Below are positions 27,484 to 35,838 of a DNA stretch of 59,536 nt, piece by piece (positions within the stretch are counted from its first letter, which is position 1; each line of letters begins with the position of its first letter). The notes below the pieces were generated by a model. It ran no database searches, was not told where the DNA came from, and saw nothing but the letters and a program-made list of their open reading frames with translations. This DNA is from CAZKHG01 sp964552655 (lineage in GTDB: Bacteria > Bacteroidota > Bacteroidia > Bacteroidales > Tenuifilaceae): the NCBI GenBank assembly GCA_964552655.1, contig CAZKHG010000019.1:1-59536 (forward strand). The letters run 5' to 3'. The position numbers were made by a program, and so were the translations under genes.

Positions 27484-27491
27484 TAGTTTTG
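27484..27491 (+). promoter_or_regulatory. -7 element of lspA
   Basis: TAGTTTTG matches TAnnTTTG and lies 21 bases before the lspA ATG at 27513. The -33 element would fall inside the preceding terminator hairpin and is not TTTG, so confidence is moderate. Confidence 0.45.
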
Positions 27492-27512
27492 CCAAATCTT
27501 AAACCATTGCCC

Positions 27513-28124
27513 ATGTCCCTAAAAAATAAATCTATCCTGTTGATTCTGCTTATTTTGATTGCTGATCAGGTGTTGAAATTCTGGATTAAAACGAATATGA
27601 CCCTTGGTGAAGAGATCAGGGTTGCCGGGAACTGGTTTATAATCCACTTTACAGAAAACAATGGGATGGCTTTTGGCATGGAGTTCTGGGGGAAAGGTGG
27701 CAAACTTTTCTTAAGCATTTTCCGCATTGTTGCCATTGGAGCAATTGGCTATTATGTTTACCATCTTATCAAGCAAAAAGCATCCACTGGCCTTGTGCTG
27801 GGGGTTTCACTCATCCTGGCAGGAGCCATTGGAAACCTTATAGATAGCGCATTCTATGGGTTAATATTCAATGATTCCTGGACAAGACCCGCTGTGCTTT
27901 TCCCGGCAGAAGGAGGCTATGCCGGATTCCTTCACGGACGCGTGGTTGATATGTTTTATTTCCCAATTATTAATACCACATGGCCATCATGGGTCCCCTT
28001 GGTAGGCGGTGAGCAGTTCATTTTTTTCCGCCCGGTATTTAATATTGCCGACTCCTCTATTACAACAGGAGTGTTGTACCTTTTGATTTTCCAACATAAT
28101 AAGCTGTTTGGAAAGGATGCTTAG
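27513..28124 (+). CDS. lspA: Lipoprotein signal peptidase (signal peptidase II)
   Basis: A 203-residue inner-membrane aspartyl protease that cleaves the signal peptide of lipid-modified prolipoproteins. Four hydrophobic helices are evident. Motifs are ADQVLKFWIK, NNGMAFG, AGAIGNLIDS, and the two catalytic Asp regions GRVVDMFYFP and FNIADSSITTG. It has the Bacteroidetes insert between the third and fourth helices. The ATG at 27513 is preferred over the upstream TTG, which would lie inside the -7 element. Its substrates in this window include GldK and the polysaccharide export lipoprotein. Confidence 0.93.
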   Translation: MSLKNKSILLILLILIADQVLKFWIKTNMTLGEEIRVAGNWFIIHFTENNGMAFGMEFWGKGGKLFLSIFRIVAIGAIGYYVYHLIKQKASTGLVLGVSLILAGAIGNLIDSAFYGLIFNDSWTRPAVLFPAEGGYAGFLHGRVVDMFYFPIINTTWPSWVPLVGGEQFIFFRPVFNIADSSITTGVLYLLIFQHNKLFGKDA

Positions 28125-28356
28125 TTAAATTACTCAACCTTTTTCTTCCGGGTAATCCTATATGAGAGAAAATTAATTCCTCCAATGCGGATATTTTCTT
28201 TATTTCCGAATTTTTAAAAATTTTTTTACACCCATTTCAAACGATTTAAATCTGGTTGTTCGGCATTAGGTTGCTTTAATACAACACGTCTATATCTTAT
28301 TAGCCCATAGCATTTTATAATTAAAATTATACCTTGGGAGAAAATTTTTTATCGCT

Positions 28357-29982
28357 ATGGGTGTTAAACGAATTTATAAAATCAGCAATAAGCTGTTGTT
28401 GAGTTTTCTGATCATTACCGGCCTGCTGTTTTTTGTCGGGATTCAGAGTATTTTTTTCTTAAAATCCATCGAAAATAAACAAAAGCAGATAACGACCAGC
28501 ATTATTATATCTGATGCCATTCTGGAGGCTAAATATTTTGTAAGATCGGACATACATATCCTCTACGAAATGATTTCTTCCCAAACCAATGAGGATCTTG
28601 CCTATTGGTGGGGTGAGCATCAGTTTCAGGTACAATTTGTGAACGATCAGATAAAAACGATTAAAAGGGTTGTTTCCGAATCGGAGCAGCTGGTTGGCGA
28701 GGGCAATTCCGATCAGATCCTTGGTTTGACCAATTCATTTGAGCTTGATTATGGCTTGAAAATCAAGAGTAAAATAGACGAAGCCCACAACCTTATTAAT
28801 AATAAACAAACAGTGGCAAAAGGGGTTGGCCAACTAATCGTGGATGATCCAAAGGTAATCAAAATCCTAAGAGATGTTGCCTCGGATGGCCTGGCTTCAA
28901 TAAAAGGGCTTGATAAAGCTAAAGAGATAACCAGAAAAATTGTAACTGATGCAGAAAAATCCTCCGTGGAAACCGTGGCAACTTCCCTTAAAACCACATG
29001 GATTACCGGTGCCTGTTCAATTGCAATTGCCTTGATTATTGCATTATTCTTTTCCTCTAGAATATCAAAAGCTGTTGGAAAACTTAAAGAGAAGATCGAA
29101 CATTTAAGCAGGGGGGAACATACAGAAGAGGTTTCGATTCGGAACAGGGACGAACTTGGCGCTATTGCACATTCTCTCAACGAATTGATTAAAAACCTTA
29201 AAAAACTATCGCATTTTGCATCGGAAGTGGGTAACCGTAATTTCAAAGCCCATTATGAATCACTTGGCGATGATGACATTTTAGGCAATTCCCTGCTGGA
29301 AATGCGGAATAAACTTGAGCAGGCAGAAACTGATGCTGCAATTAGGAGAAAAGAGGAGGAGCAGCGGGTATATGTAACCCAGGGAATTGCCGGCTTGGGA
29401 GAGATTTTGCACACCAACCACAACTCTCTGGATGAGCTCTGTTTTGAAGTTATCCGCTTCCTTGTTACATATCTCAAGGCCAATCAGGCAATGTTTTTTC
29501 AGGCAGATTATTCCCATCCTGATAACCCTATGTTAAACCTTCGGGCCACCTATGCCTATGACAGAATGAAATATCTTGAAAGGCAAATCAAAATGGGTGA
29601 TGGGATGGCGGGTGCTTGTTTCCACGAAAAACAAAGCATTTATTTGTTGGATGTACCCAAAGATTATATAGAAATCACTTCTGGCCTTGGCAAGGCTTTG
29701 CCGCGTAACATTTTTATTGTACCAATTATTGCCGAGGATAAAGTTGAGGGTGTAATTGAAATCGCCTCGTTCCAAATCCTTGAAAAATACCAAACAGAAA
29801 TGGTAGAACAAATGGCTAAATCAATAGGAATTACCTTAAGCGGAATGAGAACCAACGAGCAAACAAAATACCTCCTAGAGCAGGCACAAAGACTGGAGAA
29901 GGAAATGAAAATACGAGAGGAGGAGCTGCAAGCCAAAATCACTCAACTCGAAGCCGAACTAGTTGAACATAAGGTTTTATGA
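28357..29982 (+). CDS. HAMP-GAF membrane receptor without an output domain
   Basis: A 541-residue protein resembling a chemoreceptor or kinase front end. Transmembrane helix 1 (about 10-32) is followed by a periplasmic helical sensor of some 180 residues and helix 2 (about 213-234), then HAMP (about 234-285; RISKAVGKLKEKIEHLSRGE and NRDELGAIAHSLNELI). A second linker, a GAF domain (about 340-500) and a C-terminal coiled coil (505-541, LEQAQRLEKEMKIREEELQ) end the chain. No HisKA, HATPase, GGDEF or methyl-accepting hairpin is present, so it must signal through a partner or the coiled coil. It is alone, 232 bases after lspA, and is followed by a terminator. Confidence 0.82.
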   Translation: MGVKRIYKISNKLLLSFLIITGLLFFVGIQSIFFLKSIENKQKQITTSIIISDAILEAKYFVRSDIHILYEMISSQTNEDLAYWWGEHQFQVQFVNDQIKTIKRVVSESEQLVGEGNSDQILGLTNSFELDYGLKIKSKIDEAHNLINNKQTVAKGVGQLIVDDPKVIKILRDVASDGLASIKGLDKAKEITRKIVTDAEKSSVETVATSLKTTWITGACSIAIALIIALFFSSRISKAVGKLKEKIEHLSRGEHTEEVSIRNRDELGAIAHSLNELIKNLKKLSHFASEVGNRNFKAHYESLGDDDILGNSLLEMRNKLEQAETDAAIRRKEEEQRVYVTQGIAGLGEILHTNHNSLDELCFEVIRFLVTYLKANQAMFFQADYSHPDNPMLNLRATYAYDRMKYLERQIKMGDGMAGACFHEKQSIYLLDVPKDYIEITSGLGKALPRNIFIVPIIAEDKVEGVIEIASFQILEKYQTEMVEQMAKSIGITLSGMRTNEQTKYLLEQAQRLEKEMKIREEELQAKITQLEAELVEHKVL

Positions 29983-30012
29983 GTATTTAACCAAGTTGTC
30001 TTACATAATATT

Positions 30013-30045
30013 AAAGCCTGTTTTCTTGAAAACCAGGCTTTTTTC
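30013..30045 (+). terminator. Rho-independent terminator after the HAMP-GAF gene
   Basis: AAGCCTG pairs with CAGGCTT, the stem extended by TTTTC/GAAAA around a short loop, and it runs straight into a T tract. It separates the receptor gene from the TetR operon. Confidence 0.85.
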
Positions 30046-30071
30046 AATTAATTGAAAATTTTCAATAAAAG

Positions 30072-30102
30072 TTGACAAATTAATAATAAAGTTTTATTTT
30101 TG
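30072..30102 (+). promoter_or_regulatory. Promoter of the TetR operon, with a possible operator
   Basis: TTGACA begins at 30072 and TATTTTTG lies at 30095-30102, 20 bases after the TTG, matching the Bacteroidetes -33/-7 arrangement. Directly after the -7 element comes GACCGACCGTTC (30102-30113), a sequence resembling half of the operators seen upstream of many self-regulated TetR genes. The regulator may therefore repress its own operon. The operator part is inference. Confidence 0.6.
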
Positions 30103-30152
30103 ACCGACCGTTCATTTAAAATAAAAACGTCGTTAATAAAGAATAAGAATAC

Positions 30153-30728
30153 ATGTCCCCCAGAACTGTGCAGCAAAACGAAGCAATCAGGCAGCAGAAA
30201 ATGGATCATATTAAGAGTACCGCCCTGGAGCTTTTCAGCGCTAATGGTTTCCACGCTACCAGCATTAGTGATATTGCGAAAGCAGCAAAAATATCCAAAG
30301 GTTTGCTGTACAACTATTTTACCAGCAAGGACGACCTGCTTTCGTCAATTATCGACGATGGTTTTAGAAAACTCATCATATCCTTTGACCCCGATCACGA
30401 TGGTATTCTTACCCAGGACGAGCTGGTTTTCTTTATAAACAGTGTTGTTGAGATGATTAAAAATGACAAACCGTTCTGGCGGTTATACATGTCGCTTCTG
30501 CTCCAACCAGCGGTACATCATAGCAAAATCCTTGAGGGGTTTAAGGAACGTGCCGATTTTATTTTCACAATGCTAAAGGACTATTATAAGCGAAAAGGAC
30601 GCAAAGACCCCGATGAAGAAATAACAATGATTCACCTGATTATGGATGGCGCCTTTTTCAACTATTTATATGATGATGATTTTCAAATAGAAACCGTTAA
30701 GAAGTTAATAATTGACCGTTTTGTATAA
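30153..30728 (+). CDS. TetR/AcrR family transcriptional regulator
   Basis: A 191-residue regulator with the N-terminal TetR helix-turn-helix (ALELFSANGFHATSISDIAKAA, then ISKGLLYNYFTSKDDLL) and an all-helical C-terminal ligand-binding domain. It is the first gene of a unit that continues 16 bases later with the LolA-like gene and then the ABC permeases, so it probably controls that envelope system, perhaps sensing a lipid or hydrophobic compound. The ligand cannot be told from sequence. Confidence 0.88.
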   Translation: MSPRTVQQNEAIRQQKMDHIKSTALELFSANGFHATSISDIAKAAKISKGLLYNYFTSKDDLLSSIIDDGFRKLIISFDPDHDGILTQDELVFFINSVVEMIKNDKPFWRLYMSLLLQPAVHHSKILEGFKERADFIFTMLKDYYKRKGRKDPDEEITMIHLIMDGAFFNYLYDDDFQIETVKKLIIDRFV

Positions 30729-30744
30729 ACTAACAAACAGCAAA

Positions 30745-31500
30745 ATGATAATTAAATCAATACTCACAGCTTTTGCAATAATTAACGCAGGCGTTGCTTT
30801 TTGCCAGCAATTATCTGCCACCGAAATAGTAAAACGCGCCGATGATAAAATGCGTGGTGAAAAATCGAGCTACAGCGAGATGTCCATGAAGATAGTACGG
30901 CCAACCTGGGAAAGAACCGTGTCGTTTAAAAGCTGGGGGAAAGGAACAGACCTGTCATTGGTTTATATAACCGGACCAGCCAGGGATAAAGGGCAGTCGT
31001 TCCTGAAGGTTAAAAACGAGATGTGGAGCTGGAACCCATCAATCAACCGGGCGGTTAAACTACCAACATCAATGCTTTCGCAGGGCTGGATGGGCTCCGA
31101 TTTTACCAACGACGACCTGCTTAACCAGCGATCAATAGTTATTGATTATAGTCACACAATTACCGGAGAGGAAACGGTTTCCGGTGAGTCCTGCTACAAA
31201 ATCACCTTAAAACCCAAACCCGATGCACCGGTGGTGTGGGGGCGAATTGAGATGTGGGTATCGAAAAAATATGAAATTATCCTAAAAACCGAATACTACG
31301 ACGAGGATAGCTACCTGGTTAAAACTGAAATCGGTAAAGAATTAAAAGAGCTGGATGGCCGGTTAACGCCAACGGTATTTGAACTTATCCCTGCCGATGA
31401 GGAGGGTAACAAAACGGTTGTTACCATTGATAAAATAAAGTTTAATATAGCTATAGAAGATTCTTTTTTCTCGCAACAAAACATGACAAGAATACGATAA
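30745..31500 (+). CDS. LolA-like outer-membrane lipoprotein-sorting protein (COG2834)
   Basis: The product is 251 residues from the ATG at 30745, which opens a signal peptide (MIIKSILTAFAIINAGVAFC, mature QQLSATEIVKRADDKMRG). It has the half-barrel pattern of COG2834/LolA-like periplasmic carriers: SYSEMSMKIVRP, QSFLKVKNEMWSWNPSINR, SMLSQGWMGSDFTNDDL, and PVVWGRIEMWVSKK. These bind acyl chains and are usually coded with transport systems for lipids or lipoproteins. Here it precedes two FtsX-type permeases and an ATPase, which supports a carrier role. It is not the housekeeping LolA, and the substrate is unknown. Confidence 0.8.
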   Translation: MIIKSILTAFAIINAGVAFCQQLSATEIVKRADDKMRGEKSSYSEMSMKIVRPTWERTVSFKSWGKGTDLSLVYITGPARDKGQSFLKVKNEMWSWNPSINRAVKLPTSMLSQGWMGSDFTNDDLLNQRSIVIDYSHTITGEETVSGESCYKITLKPKPDAPVVWGRIEMWVSKKYEIILKTEYYDEDSYLVKTEIGKELKELDGRLTPTVFELIPADEEGNKTVVTIDKIKFNIAIEDSFFSQQNMTRIR

Positions 31501-31504
31501 TGTT

Positions 31505-31522
31505 TAATGTAAAATGAATAAT
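31505..31522 (+). repeat. Left inverted repeat of the four-helix-bundle insertion
   Basis: This 18-base sequence (TAATGTAAAATGAATAAT) is the exact reverse complement of 31888-31905. It begins five bases after the stop of the LolA-like gene and ends just before the four-helix-bundle ATG at 31528. Confidence 0.8.
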
Positions 31523-31527
31523 TAAAA

Positions 31528-31878
31528 ATGAGAGAGAATTTAATATTACAGAAAACGTATTCATTTGCCCTTAAAATAATTCGGGTTTATATTCTTTTAA
31601 AAGACGATAAAGAATACCTGCTTTCCAAACAATTGCTAAGAAGCGCTACATCTATCGGTGCAAATGCAGAGGAAGGTTCTGCCGCTCAAACCAGAAAAGA
31701 TTTTATTGCAAAATTTTCAATCGCATTAAAAGAGGCTAAAGAAACTCATTATTGGTTAAGGTTGCTTCGAGACTCCAACATTTTGGAAAAAGCAACTGCT
31801 GATGTTTTAATGATAGAATCTGAAGAAATTCAAAAAATCATTACATCTATTCTCAAAACATCAAGAAAAAATTCCTGA
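31528..31878 (+). CDS. Four-helix-bundle protein (23S rRNA intervening-sequence family)
   Basis: A 116-residue protein of the S23/IVP family (SFALKIIRVYILL; LSKQLLRSATSIGANAEEG; KFSIALKEAKETHYWLRLL). Members are short helical bundles first found in 23S rRNA intervening sequences and related to the Avd protein of diversity-generating retroelements; their role is not known. The gene splits an otherwise uniform LolA-permease operon and is bracketed by exact 18-base inverted repeats, so it looks like an inserted unit. It is intact, with a normal ATG. The flanking DNA is distinctly more AT-rich than the operon genes. Confidence 0.88.
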   Translation: MRENLILQKTYSFALKIIRVYILLKDDKEYLLSKQLLRSATSIGANAEEGSAAQTRKDFIAKFSIALKEAKETHYWLRLLRDSNILEKATADVLMIESEEIQKIITSILKTSRKNS

Positions 31879-31887
31879 CTATGCAAC

Positions 31888-31920
31888 ATTATTCATTTTA
31901 CATTATACATTTTACATTAA
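31888..31920 (-). repeat. Right inverted repeat plus a 12-base direct repeat
   Basis: 31888-31905 is the exact reverse complement of 31505-31522. Its last twelve bases (CATTTTACATTA) recur directly at 31908-31919. The pair thus frames the four-helix-bundle gene and then continues as a short tandem repeat up to the permease gene. Confidence 0.8.
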
Positions 31921-31927
31921 TAGAATT

Positions 31928-33346
31928 ATGAATTTAATTAAGATTGCCTGGAGAAACCTTTGGCGGAACAAGCGAAGAACAGCCATAACCTCGGCATCAA
32001 TTCTATTTGCTGTGTTTTTTGCCGTGATTATGCGATCGTACCAGCTCGGATTTTATGACCTGATGATCAAGAACGCCATTGAGGCGTATTCGGGGTTTCT
32101 GCAAATCCAGAATGTTAACTATCAGGACGACCCTTCGCTTGAAAATACATTTGAGTGCACAAATGATCTGTTAGCCGATATTGAAAATACACCCGGAGTG
32201 AAAGCTGTTGTTCCCAGGCTGGAGACTTTTGGGTTGGCTTCATCCGGTTTGCTGACAAAAGGATCGCTTATAATTGGAATTGATCCCGAGAGGGAGCATG
32301 CACTCTCAAATCCAGAAAATAACCTTGTTCGTTATAGGATTACCGAAGAGGGGATAAACCGGCTCAAAGAAGATAAAAGCATACAGGAAGATATAGTTAA
32401 AAAACTGGAAAATCTCATCAATAATTCCTACACCAATACAGGCACAATTGCCATGGACCTTGAGGTTGACAAGGTCAAACAAAAGGAAATTCTTGAAAAA
32501 ATCGCTTCTGCGTTTACTTTTCCTGGGCAATACCTCAAAGGGAGTGATGCCGGGGTTTTGGTATCGGATAGATTATCGAAATACCTGAAGTTGACAATTG
32601 GTGACACCCTTGTGTTAATGGGCCAAGGGTATCACGGAACCACCGCTGCAGGTCTTTTCCCAATCAGAGGGATAGTAAAAATAGCAAATCCGGAGTTGGA
32701 CAACAAGCTGATTTACCTCTCTCTTCCCTCTGCTCAGTCTTTTTCAAGCATGGAGGGAAAAGTAACCACTATGGCCATAAATCTATACAACAACTCCGAT
32801 GAAGGGATGCTCAATACACAAAAAGCACTTGAAACAAAAATATCTGACAAAACCCTGGTTGTTAAAAACTGGAAAGAATACAACAAAACGCTGATGCAAA
32901 TGATAGAGAGCGACAGTCAAAGCGGGCAGGTTTTTCTGGCGCTTCTATACTTTATTATCTTTTTTGGAATATTCGGCACCGTCCTGATGATGATCCACGA
33001 AAGAAAACATGAATTTGGAGTCGTTGTTTCGATAGGGATGAAAAAAACAAAACTCGCCCTGATTATGGTTTATGAAATGTTTTTTATCGGATTAATTGGG
33101 GTACTAAGCGGGATAGCTTTGAGCATACCATTGCTTACATTCTACCATTTCAACCCCTACCGGTTAACCGGTAACCTGGCACAGGTAATGGAGGATCTGG
33201 GTTTTGAGGCTATTATGCCAATGGCGTGGATTGATACATACATCCTTTGGCAGGGGTTGGTGGTGGTTTTAATGGTTGTGCTTACTTGCATTTACCCGCT
33301 AAGAAAGATATTAAAACTTAAAGAAGTTGAAGCTTTAAGGGCATAA
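31928..33346 (+). CDS. ABC transporter permease, FtsX/LolC type (first)
   Basis: A 472-residue permease with the MacB/LolC/FtsX layout: a first transmembrane helix after NLIKIAWRNLWRNKRRTAIT (about 17-40), a large periplasmic domain of some 290 residues, and three C-terminal helices (about 335-360, 380-405, 430-455) with HERKHEFGVVVSIGMKK between the first two. The ending PLRKILKLKEVEALRA is the usual coupling tail. With the second permease and the ATPase it would make a type VII ABC exporter or extractor. The start follows the repeat block of the four-helix-bundle gene. Confidence 0.88.
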   Translation: MNLIKIAWRNLWRNKRRTAITSASILFAVFFAVIMRSYQLGFYDLMIKNAIEAYSGFLQIQNVNYQDDPSLENTFECTNDLLADIENTPGVKAVVPRLETFGLASSGLLTKGSLIIGIDPEREHALSNPENNLVRYRITEEGINRLKEDKSIQEDIVKKLENLINNSYTNTGTIAMDLEVDKVKQKEILEKIASAFTFPGQYLKGSDAGVLVSDRLSKYLKLTIGDTLVLMGQGYHGTTAAGLFPIRGIVKIANPELDNKLIYLSLPSAQSFSSMEGKVTTMAINLYNNSDEGMLNTQKALETKISDKTLVVKNWKEYNKTLMQMIESDSQSGQVFLALLYFIIFFGIFGTVLMMIHERKHEFGVVVSIGMKKTKLALIMVYEMFFIGLIGVLSGIALSIPLLTFYHFNPYRLTGNLAQVMEDLGFEAIMPMAWIDTYILWQGLVVVLMVVLTCIYPLRKILKLKEVEALRA

Positions 33347-33461
33347 ACAAGTACTTAAAGTGAACTAAAATAATCAGAGTATTTAAAGTTAAATCAGTTG
33401 TAACATTAAACTCCAGGTACTTTTAGGCCTTTAAGTATTCTGAGTACTAAAATATAAGATT
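33347..33461. repeat. Repeat-containing spacer between the permease genes
   Basis: Within this 115-base spacer 33372-33388 and 33429-33445 form an imperfect inverted repeat (14 of 17 positions pair). Variants of the words AGTACTTAAAG and GAGTACT recur. The spacer looks like a remnant of the same type of AT-rich repeat as those around the four-helix-bundle gene, but it holds no reading frame. Confidence 0.55.
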
Positions 33462-34883
33462 ATGATTCTATCAATTGGTTGGAAAAATGTTTGGCGGAAT
33501 AAAACCAGAAGCCTGGTGGTAATTATCGCTATTATTCTTGGCATTTTTGGTGGTGTTATGGCTACGGGAATAATGCAGGGCTGGATTGAACAGCGTGTAC
33601 ACGATGCAATTTACATTGAAGTTTCTCATGTACAGATTCACAACCAGCAATTCTTACTAAATGAAGAGATGCAACATACTATTGTCGATCCGGAGAAAGT
33701 ATTTGCAACTCTCGACACCGCCGTGGGGGTTACCGCATACTCACCCAGGGTAAAGGTGTTTGCCATGGCCCAAAGCGATTGGGCTGCCTCGGGGATGGTT
33801 ATAAAAGGGGTTGATCCAGAAAAAGAGTCCAGGGTATCGGAAATAAAGAACAAGATCGTTGAGGGGGAATTTCTCAATGGTACCTATAAAATCCCGTCCA
33901 TCGTTATTAGCAGCAAGACAGCAGAAGCCCTTAAATTACTAAACTACCAGGTTACCCGGGAGAAGCTGGATTCAATTGACAGAAAAATATATCCCCCTGA
34001 AATAGTTAAAAAACTTGAAAGTATTGGTGATAAGCGGTTTCGTAAAGAAAAGGATTTCCGAAGCGCCCTAAAAAGTAGTCTAGACGAAAAAGAATACAAC
34101 CAATTTGCAGATAAGCTGGTGAAATACCTTTCATTCTATAGGATGAATACAGGGATTCAGCTCACAATTCAGAATAAAAATGGGATGATTCAAAATCCTG
34201 TTTTCAAAGTCAGGGGAATATACAAAACCAGCAACGCCATGTATGATGCGCTAAATGCATTTGTTGACCGGAACGCTTTAAACCAGTTTGCTGGTCTTGA
34301 TCCAAAAGAAGTTCACGAAATTGCAATTATTGGTGCCAGTAATGAAAGCGGTATTCAGCTTGCAGATAAACTCACAGGATATCTCCCCGAAAACAGCGTA
34401 ATGTCATGGCGGAAAGTTTCCCCGGAAATTGCCTATTATGCTGATTTTACAGCGGTTATGTCGTACATGTATGTTGGGATTATCCTCTTTGCGCTTGCCT
34501 TTGGTATTATCAATACTATGCTTATGTCTGTCCTTGAACGGTTTAAGGAGCTGGGTATGCTAATGGCAATTGGAATGAGCAAGGCCCGTGTTTTCATGAT
34601 GATAATGCTCGAGTCGGTTTTACTATCATTGACCGGGGGGTTAACCGGGTTGGCTATCAGCGGGTTAATTATTAATTTACTGGGGAAAACCGGAATTGAT
34701 TTTGGAATGTGGGCCGAAGGTTTTGAGGCAGTTGGCTATTCATCGGTGGTTTACCCGTACTTAACAGTCGAAAACTATATCATTATTACCTTGCTGGTAA
34801 TCATAACCGGGTTGATTGCTTCAATTTGGCCAGCCCGGAGGGCTCTAAAACTAAATCCGGCAGATGCATTAAGAACAGAATAG
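33462..34883 (+). CDS. ABC transporter permease, FtsX/LolE type (second)
   Basis: A 473-residue permease of the same design as the preceding one: opening MILSIGWKNVWRNKTRSLVV, a first helix (about 16-38), a periplasmic domain to about 340, three C-terminal helices, and LERFKELGMLMAIGMSKARVF before the second of them. It ends WPARRALKLNPADALRTE, the classic FtsX-family tail. The two permeases are diverged paralogues and most likely pair as a heterodimer, as LolC and LolE do. The assembly gap begins 45 bases after its stop. Confidence 0.88.
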   Translation: MILSIGWKNVWRNKTRSLVVIIAIILGIFGGVMATGIMQGWIEQRVHDAIYIEVSHVQIHNQQFLLNEEMQHTIVDPEKVFATLDTAVGVTAYSPRVKVFAMAQSDWAASGMVIKGVDPEKESRVSEIKNKIVEGEFLNGTYKIPSIVISSKTAEALKLLNYQVTREKLDSIDRKIYPPEIVKKLESIGDKRFRKEKDFRSALKSSLDEKEYNQFADKLVKYLSFYRMNTGIQLTIQNKNGMIQNPVFKVRGIYKTSNAMYDALNAFVDRNALNQFAGLDPKEVHEIAIIGASNESGIQLADKLTGYLPENSVMSWRKVSPEIAYYADFTAVMSYMYVGIILFALAFGIINTMLMSVLERFKELGMLMAIGMSKARVFMMIMLESVLLSLTGGLTGLAISGLIINLLGKTGIDFGMWAEGFEAVGYSSVVYPYLTVENYIIITLLVIITGLIASIWPARRALKLNPADALRTE

Positions 34884-34892
34884 TAATTAATT

Positions 34893-34927
34893 GATAATGT
34901 ATAATGTATAATGTATAATGTATAATG
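34893..34927 (+). repeat. Tandem 7-base repeat running into the gap
   Basis: Four perfect copies of TATAATG (34900-34927), preceded by one variant copy GATAATG, run directly into the Ns. The repeat resembles the TAATGTAAAATG words flanking the four-helix-bundle gene 3 kb upstream and is the probable cause of the assembly break. Confidence 0.85.
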
Positions 34928-35027
34928 NNNNNNNNNNNNNNNNNNNNNNNNNNNNNNNNNNNNNNNNNNNNNNNNNNNNNNNNNNNNNNNNNNNNNNNNN
35001 NNNNNNNNNNNNNNNNNNNNNNNNNNN
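34928..35027. other. Assembly gap, 100 N
   Basis: Exactly 100 Ns. A round figure of this kind is the usual placeholder for a gap of unknown length, so the true distance between the second permease and the ATPase gene is not known and genes may be missing. Confidence 0.98.
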
Positions 35028-35090
35028 CCTGAATATTCTGATAATTAATAACGTTATGATTCTTTATCCTGAATTCTTAATTCTATTAAA

Positions 35091-35783
35091 ATGAAAGTAA
35101 TTGAACTGAAAAGCGTAGAAAAAACCTACAACGATTCCGAGATTAAGGTACACGCAATACGAGGCGTTGATCTTGCCTTTGAAGAGGGTGAATTTACCGC
35201 TATCGTTGGTCCATCGGGTTCGGGGAAAACGACCCTTCTAAACATGCTGGGGGGTCTTGATAAACCAACCTCCGGGGAAATTTACATCGGCGGAACAAAA
35301 ATCAGCGACCTGAAAGGCTCAAAACTTATTGACTTTCGGTTGCACAATATTGGGTTTGTTTTCCAATCGTATAACCTGATTCCGGTGCTAACGGCTAAGG
35401 AAAATGTTGAATTTATCATGCAGATGCAAGGACTGCCTTCGAGACAAAGGTTTATGAGAGCAAAAGAGCTGCTCGAATCGGTTGGGCTGGGCGACCGGCT
35501 GGATAGCCGGCCAAACAAACTTTCCGGAGGGCAACAACAACGGGTTGCCGTGGCTAGGGCTTTGGCTTCAAAACCCAAGTTTATACTAGCCGATGAGCCA
35601 ACGGCTAACCTCGACACCAAATCAACCGGAAATTTGCTGGAGATAATGGAGCGACTTAACCATGAGGCGGGAATGACTTTTATCTTCTCCACTCATGATC
35701 AAAGAGTTGTGAACAAGGCGCATCGGGTCATCACGCTTGAGGATGGGCTGATAAAAAGCGATGAGCTGATAACTCCACATTAA
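35091..35783 (+). CDS. ABC transporter ATP-binding protein, LolD/MacB type
   Basis: A 230-residue ATPase with Walker A GPSGSGKTT, Q-loop FVFQSYNLIPVLTAKEN, signature LSGGQQQR, Walker B FILADEPTANLD and switch His in FSTHDQRVV. The length and motifs match the LolD/FtsE/MacB group, the partners of FtsX-type permeases. It is complete and presumably energises the two permeases upstream, although the assembly gap lies between them. The beta-barrel-like gene follows 55 bases later. Confidence 0.9.
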   Translation: MKVIELKSVEKTYNDSEIKVHAIRGVDLAFEEGEFTAIVGPSGSGKTTLLNMLGGLDKPTSGEIYIGGTKISDLKGSKLIDFRLHNIGFVFQSYNLIPVLTAKENVEFIMQMQGLPSRQRFMRAKELLESVGLGDRLDSRPNKLSGGQQQRVAVARALASKPKFILADEPTANLDTKSTGNLLEIMERLNHEAGMTFIFSTHDQRVVNKAHRVITLEDGLIKSDELITPH

Positions 35784-35838
35784 TCAGTGATTATTTGTTC
35801 GACCTGTTTCATCTGAGTTCTGTTCTCATTTATTTGAC

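Noticed and set aside
31528..31878. A diversity-generating retroelement (Avd plus reverse transcriptase)
   Set aside because: No reverse transcriptase, template repeat or variable repeat is present nearby; only the four-helix-bundle protein is found.
34893..34927. The TATAATG tandem array as a CRISPR
   Set aside because: The unit is only seven bases with no spacers, and no cas gene is in the window.
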